A DNA stretch of 57,296 nt from Burkholderiales bacterium RIFCSPHIGHO2_12_FULL_63_20 (GTDB lineage Bacteria; Pseudomonadota; Gammaproteobacteria; Burkholderiales; Burkholderiaceae_C): positions 93,453 to 150,748 of the forward strand of contig MESA01000030.1 in NCBI GenBank assembly GCA_001770775.1. Direction: 5' to 3'. A program made the translations under genes and the position numbers. Under the pieces are notes generated by a model. It did not search any database. It was not told the origin of the DNA and worked only from the letters and a program-made list of their open reading frames with translations. Shown piece after piece: positions 20,771 through 29,950 of this stretch (within the stretch, counting starts at the first letter, position 1; every line of letters starts with the position of its first letter).

Positions 20771-20972
20771 TGGCGACGCTCCCGAACAGCATGGAAGCGA
20801 AAAAATTCCAATGAAATCAAAGACTTACAACCGATTCGAGGGCAAAATTCGAGATAAAAAGTCCTTATGAATCAATGACCTGCGGAAGGGTCTGGAAGTG
20901 CTGCATGAGGAGCATCCCCCATCAGCGTGGGGTAAACACCCCCCGTGATCGGGTCCTGTCAAGCCCGGCGAT

Positions 20973-20986
20973 CTGACCTGGATCAA
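20973..20986 (+). promoter_or_regulatory. Possible FNR/ANR-like site upstream of feoA
   Basis: CTGAC-CTGG-ATCAA compares with the FNR consensus TTGAT-N4-ATCAA; the right half matches fully and the left half in three of five bases. It lies about 50 bp before the feoA start. Ferrous uptake genes are often activated without oxygen, which fits, but the match is only partial. Confidence 0.35.
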
Positions 20987-20995
20987 ACCCTCTTA

Positions 20996-21015
20996 TTGCG
21001 AATGGTTCGCATTTG
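20996..21015 (+). promoter_or_regulatory. Putative Fur box of the feo operon
   Basis: TTGCGAATGGTTCGCATTTG contains a perfect inverted repeat TGCGAA-TGG-TTCGCA and resembles the GCAAATGATTCGCATTTGC style of Fur box in proteobacteria. It ends 15 bases before the feoA ATG, where a bound repressor would block transcription. Confidence 0.6.
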
Positions 21016-21030
21016 TCAATAGAATGGGGC

Positions 21031-21309
21031 ATGAGTGCACACCCTCCTTCCTTGTCGGACCCGCTGGCCACCACCCTGGACCAGCTGCCCGTGCGCACGT
21101 TCGCCACGATCCGCGCGGTGCGCAGCAGCCACCACGATGGCGGTGCGCTGAAGCGTCGCTTGATGGAGCTGGGTTTCGTGCCAGGCGAACGGGTGCAGGT
21201 GCTACGACGGGTGTTCCACGGGCACGGCCCTTTGGCCGTGCGGGTGGGCACGAGCACGTTTGCGATGCGCCGGATGGAGTCCTCGTTGATCGAGGTGCTG
21301 CCCGCCTGA
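21031..21309 (+). CDS. feoA: Ferrous iron transport protein FeoA
   Basis: A small cytoplasmic SH3-like protein of 92 residues that acts with FeoB in ferrous iron uptake. The core is LKRRLMELGFVPGERVQVLRR followed by GHGPLAVRVGTSTFAMRRMESSLIEV, a typical FeoA pattern. The ATG at 21031 is chosen; an upstream TTG at 21013 falls in the Fur-box region. It is transcribed divergently from the dcw cluster and followed after 52 bp by feoB. Confidence 0.93.
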   Translation: MSAHPPSLSDPLATTLDQLPVRTFATIRAVRSSHHDGGALKRRLMELGFVPGERVQVLRRVFHGHGPLAVRVGTSTFAMRRMESSLIEVLPA

Positions 21310-21361
21310 ACGGGCGGGCCCCGGGCTGACAGCTTTTTTGTAGTTTGCAGGAGCGACGATC

Positions 21362-23251
21362 ATGGCGGCTGCGACACCCCCTGTGTCAACCACACCGCTG
21401 ATCGCGCTGGTTGGCAACCCCAATTGCGGCAAGACCGCGCTGTTCAACCGCCTCACCGGCGCACGTCAGAAGGTCGGCAACTATGCCGGCGTGACGGTGG
21501 AGCGCAAGGAGGGGCAGTTCATCTCGCCCGCCGGCCAGACCTGGCGCGTGCTGGACCTGCCCGGTGCCTACAGCTTGCTGGCGGCCACCCCCGATGAGGC
21601 CATCACCCGCGATGTGATCGCCGGGGTGCGCGCCGGGGAGTCGGCGCCGGTGGGCCTGGTCTGCGTGGTGGACGCCACCAACCTGCGGCTGAACCTGCGC
21701 ATGGTGCTGGAGCTGCAGACGCTGGACGTGCCCATGGTGCTGGTGCTCAACATGATGGACCAGGCGACGCGACGCGGTATCCACATCGACGTGGTGCGCC
21801 TGCGGGCCGAACTCGGCATCCCGGTGGTGGAAGCCGTGGCCGTGCGCAGCGGGGGCGAGCAGGCCTTGCTGGCGGCCCTGGACCAGACGGGCTGGGCGCA
21901 GCTGCCCGCGCCCACGCGGCCCCGAGACATGGCGCGCGTGGCGGCCACCCCGGTGGAGCAGAGCCACCGCCGAGTCGGTGAGTTGCTCGCGGCTTGCGTA
22001 CACATGCCCGAAGAGGGCAACCCGCTGACTGCCCGGCTGGACCACTGGGTGCTGCACCCGGTGCTCGGCCCGGTGATCCTGGCCACCTTGATGTTCCTGG
22101 TGTTTCAGGCCGTGTTCAGCTGGGCCGCGACGCCCATGGACATGATCGACGCGGGTGTGGGCCAGTTCGGGGCGTGGGTGCAGGCGCACATGCCCGAAGG
22201 GATGCTGCGCAACCTGCTGGTGGAAGGTGTGATCGGTGGAGCCGGCGGCGTGCTGGTGTTCCTGCCGCAGATCCTGATCCTGTTCGGTTTCATCCTGGTG
22301 CTGGAAGACTCGGGCTACCTGCCGCGTGCGGCGTTTTTGCTCGATCGCATCATGGGCAGTGTGGGCCTGTCGGGGCGCGCCTTCATCCCGCTGTTGTCGA
22401 GCTTTGCCTGCGCCATCCCCGGCATCATGGCCACGCGCACCATTGGCGATCCGCACGACCGGCTCAAGACCATCCTGATCGCGCCGCTGATGACCTGCTC
22501 GGCCCGGCTGCCGGTGTATGCGCTGCTGATCGCGGCCTTCATCCCGGATCGCACGGTGGGCGGTGTGTTCAACCTGCAAGGCCTGGTGCTGTTCGGGCTG
22601 TACATGGCCGGCATCGTCTCGGCCATGATCGTGGCCCTGGTGCTGCGGCGGGTGCTCAAACAGTCTGAAGCCCAGCCCTTGCTGATGGAGCTGCCCGACT
22701 ACCACTGGCCGCACCTGCGCAACCTGGCCGTCGGGCTGTGGGAGCGGGCCAAGGTGTTTGTGACCCGCGTGGGCACCATCATCCTGGCGCTGATGGTGGT
22801 GTTGTGGTTCCTGGCGAACTTCCCTGGCGCGCCCGAAGGGGCCACGGCGCCGGCGATCGAGTACAGTTTGGCCGGCATGATCGGGCGCGCGATGGCGGTG
22901 GTGTTCGAGCCCATCGGCTTCACCTGGCAGATCTGCATCGCGCTGATCCCGGGCATGGCTGCGCGCGAGGTGGCCGTGGCGGGGCTGGGCACGGTCTATG
23001 CCATTGCCCAGACTGGCGACGACCTGCACACGGCCCTGCAAGGGGTGCTGGCCCAGGCCTGGTCCCTGCCCACCGCCCTGTCGCTGATGACCTGGTATGT
23101 GTATGCGCCGCAGTGCCTGCCGACCTTGATTGCCGTGCGGCGCGAGACCAATGGCTGGCGCGTGCCGCTGATCATGGCGACCTACCTGTTCTCGCTGGCC
23201 TATGCGATGTCCTGGGGGGTCTACCGGCTCGCCCTGCTGTGGAGTGCCTGA
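21362..23251 (+). CDS. feoB: Ferrous iron transport protein FeoB
   Basis: The 629-residue inner-membrane Fe(II) transporter with an N-terminal G-protein domain. The GTPase motifs are G1 GNPNCGKTALFN (about residues 18-29), G3 DLPGAYSL and G4 NMMD. The membrane part has several hydrophobic segments and the conserved FeoB blocks SFACAIPGIMATRTI, MTCSARLPVYALLI and PGMAAREVAVAGLGT. It is shorter than the Escherichia coli protein (773 residues), a length common in betaproteobacteria. The site CAGGAG precedes the ATG. It is preceded by feoA and followed by a small Cys-rich gene. Confidence 0.96.
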   Translation: MAAATPPVSTTPLIALVGNPNCGKTALFNRLTGARQKVGNYAGVTVERKEGQFISPAGQTWRVLDLPGAYSLLAATPDEAITRDVIAGVRAGESAPVGLVCVVDATNLRLNLRMVLELQTLDVPMVLVLNMMDQATRRGIHIDVVRLRAELGIPVVEAVAVRSGGEQALLAALDQTGWAQLPAPTRPRDMARVAATPVEQSHRRVGELLAACVHMPEEGNPLTARLDHWVLHPVLGPVILATLMFLVFQAVFSWAATPMDMIDAGVGQFGAWVQAHMPEGMLRNLLVEGVIGGAGGVLVFLPQILILFGFILVLEDSGYLPRAAFLLDRIMGSVGLSGRAFIPLLSSFACAIPGIMATRTIGDPHDRLKTILIAPLMTCSARLPVYALLIAAFIPDRTVGGVFNLQGLVLFGLYMAGIVSAMIVALVLRRVLKQSEAQPLLMELPDYHWPHLRNLAVGLWERAKVFVTRVGTIILALMVVLWFLANFPGAPEGATAPAIEYSLAGMIGRAMAVVFEPIGFTWQICIALIPGMAAREVAVAGLGTVYAIAQTGDDLHTALQGVLAQAWSLPTALSLMTWYVYAPQCLPTLIAVRRETNGWRVPLIMATYLFSLAYAMSWGVYRLALLWSA

Positions 23252-23252
23252 C

Positions 23253-23510
23253 ATGCCTGCTGCTGCCTTCTTCTTCGACTGGCAAAACTGGGTGACGCTG
23301 GGCATCGGTTTGGCCGCGCTGATCTATCTGCTGCGGCGTTGGGGGCTGGGGCGAAGACCTGAGCGCGCCAGCGCCCCGAGCTGTGGACAGCTCCCCCCCG
23401 GCGAGTCAGCGCCGGCCTCAGCTTGCGGGGGAGGCTGTGGCAGTTGCGGATCGGCGGGCACGCCGCAGCGTGATCACCGCATCACGGTGCAACGCGCCAA
23501 GGCCCGTTGA
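23253..23510 (+). CDS. FeoB-associated Cys-rich small membrane protein
   Basis: An 85-residue protein starting one base after the feoB stop. One hydrophobic segment (about residues 13-27, WVTLGIGLAALIYLLRRW) is followed by a linker and the motif CGGGCGSCG, then a basic tail. Small Cys-rich proteins with this layout accompany feoB in many bacteria (the FeoB-associated Cys-rich family, DUF6587-like) and may handle iron at the membrane. The assignment rests on position, topology and the Cys cluster; the biochemical role is not known. Confidence 0.75.
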   Translation: MPAAAFFFDWQNWVTLGIGLAALIYLLRRWGLGRRPERASAPSCGQLPPGESAPASACGGGCGSCGSAGTPQRDHRITVQRAKAR

Positions 23511-23594
23511 GCGTCGCGCCTTTCGGGTTCGCATCGGCCCCGTGCGAAGCAGGCCCTTTGTCGGTGTCCCGACAACCGACGTACACTGTGCGCT

Positions 23595-23691
23595 GCTCCG
23601 GGGTGTGCCACATGCAATGCATGTGAGCGCTGAGATGGATGTAATCCGAACCCGCTGAACTTGATCCGGCTCATACCGGCGAAAGAAGAGC
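23595..23691 (+). promoter_or_regulatory. TPP riboswitch
   Basis: The thi-box pattern is clear: a GCTC/GAGC closing stem (23595-23598 with 23688-23691), CCGGGGTG, then CTGAGATGGA, ACCCGCTGAACTTGATCCGG and the CATACCGGCGAAAGAAG end. CTGAGA and the GAACTTGATC/CCGGC parts match the conserved thiamine-pyrophosphate pocket. About 175 bases separate it from the thiC start. That leader contains a GTGCAGC/GCTGCAC hairpin (23729-23753) but no T-tract, so control may act on translation or through Rho. In the 355 bp between 23510 and thiC I see nothing else. Confidence 0.93.
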
Positions 23692-23703
23692 CGTCCCTGC
23701 TAG

Positions 23704-25791
<2,088 letters not shown>

Positions 25792-25809
25792 CCCACCAAG
25801 GAGTCTGTC

Positions 25810-26982
25810 ATGCAACGCACTCTGGGGTCCCACCCTGGCCAGCGTCTGAACATCGGCATCGCTGGTGCCGGGCTGCTGGGGCGACTGCTGGCCTGGAACC
25901 TGGCCCACCAGGGCCACCAGGTCAGCGTCTTTGACCCGGCCTCGGGGCCGCAGCCGTCCTTTGACGGCCAGGGGGCGGCCGGTTTCACCGCCGCCGGCAT
26001 GCTCAGCCCCCTGGCGGAGCTGGAGACCGCTGAACCCGATGTGGCCGAACGCGGCTGGTACGCGATCACGCGCTGGGCCGAGATCCGCGCCGACCTGGCG
26101 CGGCGGCTACCAGCCCCCCCGCACTTTGCCCGCGAGGGCAGCCTGATGGTGGCGCACCGCCCGGACCTGGGCGCGGCGCGGCGGGTGCTCTCCCGTCTCG
26201 ATGCGCTGACGCAAGAGCGGGCGGCACCGTATCGCCCGCAAGCGCTGGATGCGCACCAACTCCAGGCGCTGGAGCCCGGTCTGCACAGCACCCTGGGCCC
26301 GCTGCACGCCTGGATGTTGCCTGGCGAAGGACAGGTCGATGCCGTGGGCATGATGCAGAGCCTGCAGGCCGATGCGCCGGGCGTCGTCTGGCATTGGGGA
26401 CGCGCGGTGCGCCAGATGGGCCCCGGCTACCTGAGTCTGGCCGAGGACGCCAGCTCACCCAGGCTGCGCTTTGACTGCGTGTTCGATGTGCGCGGCGTGG
26501 GCGCCCGTCCCGACACCCCGGTGCGCGGAGTGCGCGGCGAGGTCGTCTGGCTGCATGCACCCGGGCTGAGCCTGCAACGGCCCGTGCGGTTGCTGCACCC
26601 GCGCCACCGCGTCTACATCGTGCCGCGCCCCGGCGACGTGGTGCTGATCGGTGCCAGCGAGATCGAAAGCGAGGACCGCTCGCCCATGTCCCTGCGCACC
26701 GCCGTCGAGCTGATGGCGGCCGCGCACAGCGTGATGCCCGGCCTGGCCGAGGCGCGCATCCTGCGCATGGACACCAACCTGCGCCCCGCCCTGCCCGACA
26801 ACCGCCCCGACATCCACACCGAACCGGGCCTGGTGCGCCTCAACGGCCTGTACCGCCACGGCTGGCTGCTGGCCCCATCGGTGGTCGACGAGGCCCTGGA
26901 GCGCGTCGGACTGGGCTCGCTACAGGGCATCACCGGCGCCACCGTGCATCACCCCCACCCTGTTGCCCCCCTTGCTGTTTGA
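25810..26982 (+). CDS. thiO: Glycine oxidase ThiO-type FAD oxidoreductase
   Basis: A DAO-family FAD enzyme of 390 residues that oxidises glycine to dehydroglycine (iminoacetate), used to build the thiazole ring. The dinucleotide-binding motif GIAGAGLLGRLLAWNLAHQGHQV is at the N-terminus, followed by AAGFTAAGMLSPLAELETA. The C-terminal part has YIVPRPGDVVLIGASEIES and GLYRHGWLLAPSVVDEAL. AAGGAG lies before the ATG, 18 bp after thiC. The next gene, thiS, starts four bases after its stop. Confidence 0.9.
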   Translation: MQRTLGSHPGQRLNIGIAGAGLLGRLLAWNLAHQGHQVSVFDPASGPQPSFDGQGAAGFTAAGMLSPLAELETAEPDVAERGWYAITRWAEIRADLARRLPAPPHFAREGSLMVAHRPDLGAARRVLSRLDALTQERAAPYRPQALDAHQLQALEPGLHSTLGPLHAWMLPGEGQVDAVGMMQSLQADAPGVVWHWGRAVRQMGPGYLSLAEDASSPRLRFDCVFDVRGVGARPDTPVRGVRGEVVWLHAPGLSLQRPVRLLHPRHRVYIVPRPGDVVLIGASEIESEDRSPMSLRTAVELMAAAHSVMPGLAEARILRMDTNLRPALPDNRPDIHTEPGLVRLNGLYRHGWLLAPSVVDEALERVGLGSLQGITGATVHHPHPVAPLAV

Positions 26983-26986
26983 TGTC

Positions 26987-27211
26987 ATGTCCGACCTGAT
27001 CACCATCCAGACCGACCACGGCCCGCTGCAGTTGCCCGCAGGCAGCACCCTGGCCACCGCACTGACTCACATCCTGAGCCACGCCAAGCAGGACAGCCAC
27101 AGCGTCGCGACCGCCGTCAATGGGCAGTTCGTGGCCCGCCCCGCACGCGCCAGCTGCCCACTGGCCGACGGCGATACGGTGCTGTGCTTTTCACCCATCA
27201 CCGGAGGCTGA
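26987..27211 (+). CDS. thiS: Sulfur carrier protein ThiS
   Basis: A ubiquitin-like protein of 74 residues that carries sulfur as a C-terminal thiocarboxylate to the thiazole synthase. It ends in the required Gly-Gly (SPITGG) and has the beta-grasp spacing LATALTHIL...VATAVNGQFV...LADGDTVLCFSPITGG. The ATG at 26987 is four bases after thiO. No thiF gene lies in the window, so the adenylating enzyme must be elsewhere. Confidence 0.93.
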   Translation: MSDLITIQTDHGPLQLPAGSTLATALTHILSHAKQDSHSVATAVNGQFVARPARASCPLADGDTVLCFSPITGG

Positions 27212-27215
27212 GCCG

Positions 27216-28037
27216 ATGTCATCCCCAACCCACACCGCCGACGACACCTGGCAGATCGGTGAGACCACATTGAGCAGCCGTTTCCTGTTGGGCACGGCCG
27301 GCTACCCGTCCCCGGACACCCTGCGCCTGGCCATCCTGGCCTCGGGCAGCCAGGTGCTGACCTTGGGCCTCAAGCGCACGCTGGCCGTGCCCGGTGGCGG
27401 CGACAACGGGTTCGTGCAGATCATCCGCGACACCGCCCGGGCGCACGGGGCCCACCTGTTGCCCAACACCGCAGGCTGCCGCAGTGCCCAGGAGGCCATC
27501 ACCCTGGCCCACATGGCGCGCGAGCTGCTGGGCACCCACTGGATCAAGCTGGAGGTGGTCGGCGACGAGCAGACCCTGCAGCCCGACCCTTTCGAGCTGG
27601 TCGCGGCCGCCGCACAGCTCATCCACGATGGCTTCGAGGTGCTGCCCTATTGCACCGATGACCTGGTGAGCGCACGCCGGCTGGTCGACGTCGGCTGCCG
27701 CATCCTGATGCCCTGGGCCGCGCCCATCGGTTCAGGACTGGGCCTGCTCAACCCCTGGGCGCTGCGCACGCTGCGGGCCCGCCTGCCCGACATCACCTTG
27801 ATCGTGGATGCGGGCCTGGGGGCGCCCTCGCACGCCACGGCCGCGATGGAGTTGGGCATGGACGCGGTGCTGCTGAACTCGGCGGTGTCACAGGCGCACG
27901 ATCCGGTGCGCATGGCCCGGGCGTTCAGGCATGCGGTCGAGGCGGGTCGGGACGGCCATCGCGCCGGCCTGATGCCCACCAGCGACGTCGCCATCGCCTC
28001 CACCCCGGTGAGCGGCCAACCGTTTGTCCTGCCATGA
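27216..28037 (+). CDS. thiG: Thiazole synthase ThiG
   Basis: A TIM-barrel enzyme of 273 residues that condenses deoxyxylulose phosphate, dehydroglycine and ThiS thiocarboxylate into the thiazole phosphate. Motifs include SRFLLGTAGYPSPDTL, LLPNTAGCRSAQEAI, the Schiff-base lysine region WIKLEVVGDEQTLQPD, and the phosphate-binding end DAGLGAPSHATAAMELGMDAVLLNSAV. GGAGG lies before the ATG at 27216, and the stop overlaps the thiD/E start by four bases. Confidence 0.97.
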   Translation: MSSPTHTADDTWQIGETTLSSRFLLGTAGYPSPDTLRLAILASGSQVLTLGLKRTLAVPGGGDNGFVQIIRDTARAHGAHLLPNTAGCRSAQEAITLAHMARELLGTHWIKLEVVGDEQTLQPDPFELVAAAAQLIHDGFEVLPYCTDDLVSARRLVDVGCRILMPWAAPIGSGLGLLNPWALRTLRARLPDITLIVDAGLGAPSHATAAMELGMDAVLLNSAVSQAHDPVRMARAFRHAVEAGRDGHRAGLMPTSDVAIASTPVSGQPFVLP

Positions 28038-29950
28038 GCGCCAGCATGCATGCCGACAGGCGCATCCCCAAGGATGCTGACCGGGTGACATCGCACCGGG
28101 AACGCCCGCCGGTGATCTGGAGCATCGCCGGCCAGGATTCGGCCGGGGGTGCCGGACTGAGCGCCGACCAGCGCGCCGCCGACGCCATGGGCGTGCACCT
28201 GTGCCCGGTGGTCAGCGCCTTGACCGCGCAGCATTCACGCGGGGTTGACGCCGTGTTTCCCGTACCCACCGGGCAGCTGGAAGGCCAACTGCAGGCCCTC
28301 GCGGGCGATCTGCCGCCGCGCGCCATCAAGACCGGTCTGCTGGGCAGTGTGGCCGCCATCGAAGCCGTGGCGCACTGGGTGGACCACTGGCGGGCCCAGA
28401 CCCCGGGCGGCGGCGACCCGCATCGGCAACTGGCCTTGATCGTGGACCCGGTGCTGGGTGCCAGCGCGGGCGGCACACCATTCGGCGACGAGGCCATCGT
28501 GTCTGCCTACCGGACGCTGCTGCTGCCCCGCGCCACCGTGGTCACGCCCAACCGCGCAGAGGCACGGCGCCTGATGGGCGAGCCCGCCGCGCATGGCGGC
28601 CCGTTTGAAGCGCTGCCCGCGCTGGCCCGCGCTTTGCGGGCACTGGGGGCACGCAGCGTGGTGATCACCGGGGGAGATGCCCCGGCGCAGCCAAACGGGC
28701 CGGCATCGGCACACTGCCTGGACTGGCTGGACACCCCGCACGCCCAAGGCTGGCTGACGGCCCCTCGCGTACCCACGCCCCACACCCACGGCACCGGCTG
28801 CACCTTCGCCAGTGGCGTATCGGCGGCCTGGGCGCTCGGGCACGTCGAGGCCGATGCCATCGTGCTGGCCCGGATGCTGACCCACCACGCTTTGACGCGC
28901 TCACATGCGGCCGGCCAGGGCGCCGGCCCGGTGATGGCCGCTGCCGGCTTTGCCGCCGGTGCGCAGGCCGGCGGCGCCCCCCTGCCCTGGCTGGGGCTGG
29001 GGGAAGACCTGCCCTGGCAGCTGACCTTGGGTGGCACCGATGCGCCGGTGCCTGCCCCGCTGTTTCAGCCCTTTGAACCGCCGTCTGATGGGCTCTACGG
29101 CATCTTGCCGGACAGCGTGCAGCTGGGTCATGCCCTGGAGGCCGGCCTGCGCTGCGTGCAGTTGCGCCACAAGGCCCGCGCCGGCTTGCGGCCGCACCTG
29201 GAAGAGAGCGTGGCGCACTGCCAGGCGCAGGGGACCCAGCTGTTCATCAACGACCACTGGCGGGAGGCGCTGCAAACCCTGACGCCCCTCGTCGGCACCG
29301 AGACACAGGCCAGCGGCGCGAACGCACCCCCAGCGCCCGTGGGCCTGCACCTCGGTCAGGAGGACCTGCTGGCCCTGGATGCCACCGACCGCCGCACCCT
29401 GCTGGATGCCCGCCAGCGCCTCATGCTGGGCCTGAGCTCACACAGCCTGTGGGAGCTGGCACGCGCCGCCGGCTGCGGGGCCAGCCTGATCGCCTGCGGG
29501 CCGGTCAAGCCCACAACCACCAAGGACATGCCCTGGGTGCCTCAAGACACCGACAACCTGAGCTGGTGGGTGCGCCACAGTCCGGCGCCGGTCGTGGCCA
29601 TTGGCGGCCTGCTGACCCCGAACGATGTGCACGAGGTGGGCCGCTGCCACCCAGCGGCGGCCTGTGTCGTCCGAGGACTGGGGAACGATCTGTCCGCCAT
29701 GCACGTCCAGGTGCCTTGCCTGCAGCAAGCCTGGCAGGCCGCCCGGCACGCCGAGCCGGTGGCGCCGGCGCTCTTGCCCCACCCCTGCCTGCCCACGTCC
29801 TTCGCGCCCGCCCACACCCACACCAACAGGACAATCCCTGAGCTCGCAGGGTGCCCAAGGACGCTGGCGATGCATACACTGAGGCCACCCGAGGCAACCG
29901 GCCTTCCTGCAGACACCCCGTGTGTTGGCCTGTCCGCCCCCCACGCATGA
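28034..29950 (+). CDS. thiDE: Fused HMP(-P) kinase / thiamine-phosphate synthase (ThiD-ThiE)
   Basis: A 638-residue fusion of two thiamine enzymes. The first half is ThiD: SIAGQDSAGGAGLSADQRA, KTGLLGSV, VDPVLGASAGGTPF, and the ATP/anion-hole motif HTHGTGCTFASGVSAAWALG. The second half (about residue 350 on) is ThiE: CVQLRHKARAG, LFINDHWREAL, GLHLGQEDL, and GPVKPTTTKDMPW for pyrophosphate binding, then VAIGGLLTPNDV. Together they make HMP-PP and join it to the thiazole. The last 60-70 residues are Pro- and His-rich, look unconserved and may be a read-on tail. A ThiE domain alone would end near residue 570. Confidence 0.92.
   Translation: MSASMHADRRIPKDADRVTSHRERPPVIWSIAGQDSAGGAGLSADQRAADAMGVHLCPVVSALTAQHSRGVDAVFPVPTGQLEGQLQALAGDLPPRAIKTGLLGSVAAIEAVAHWVDHWRAQTPGGGDPHRQLALIVDPVLGASAGGTPFGDEAIVSAYRTLLLPRATVVTPNRAEARRLMGEPAAHGGPFEALPALARALRALGARSVVITGGDAPAQPNGPASAHCLDWLDTPHAQGWLTAPRVPTPHTHGTGCTFASGVSAAWALGHVEADAIVLARMLTHHALTRSHAAGQGAGPVMAAAGFAAGAQAGGAPLPWLGLGEDLPWQLTLGGTDAPVPAPLFQPFEPPSDGLYGILPDSVQLGHALEAGLRCVQLRHKARAGLRPHLEESVAHCQAQGTQLFINDHWREALQTLTPLVGTETQASGANAPPAPVGLHLGQEDLLALDATDRRTLLDARQRLMLGLSSHSLWELARAAGCGASLIACGPVKPTTTKDMPWVPQDTDNLSWWVRHSPAPVVAIGGLLTPNDVHEVGRCHPAAACVVRGLGNDLSAMHVQVPCLQQAWQAARHAEPVAPALLPHPCLPTSFAPAHTHTNRTIPELAGCPRTLAMHTLRPPEATGLPADTPCVGLSAPHA

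Noticed and set aside
21386-23305. 639-codon open frame on the minus strand across feoB
   Set aside because: It is a shadow of feoB, rich in His, Gln and Arg with no domain.
29754-29946. Separate small gene in the thiD/E tail
   Set aside because: The frame is continuous with ThiE, and there is no ribosome-binding site or conserved start; a run-on tail is simpler.
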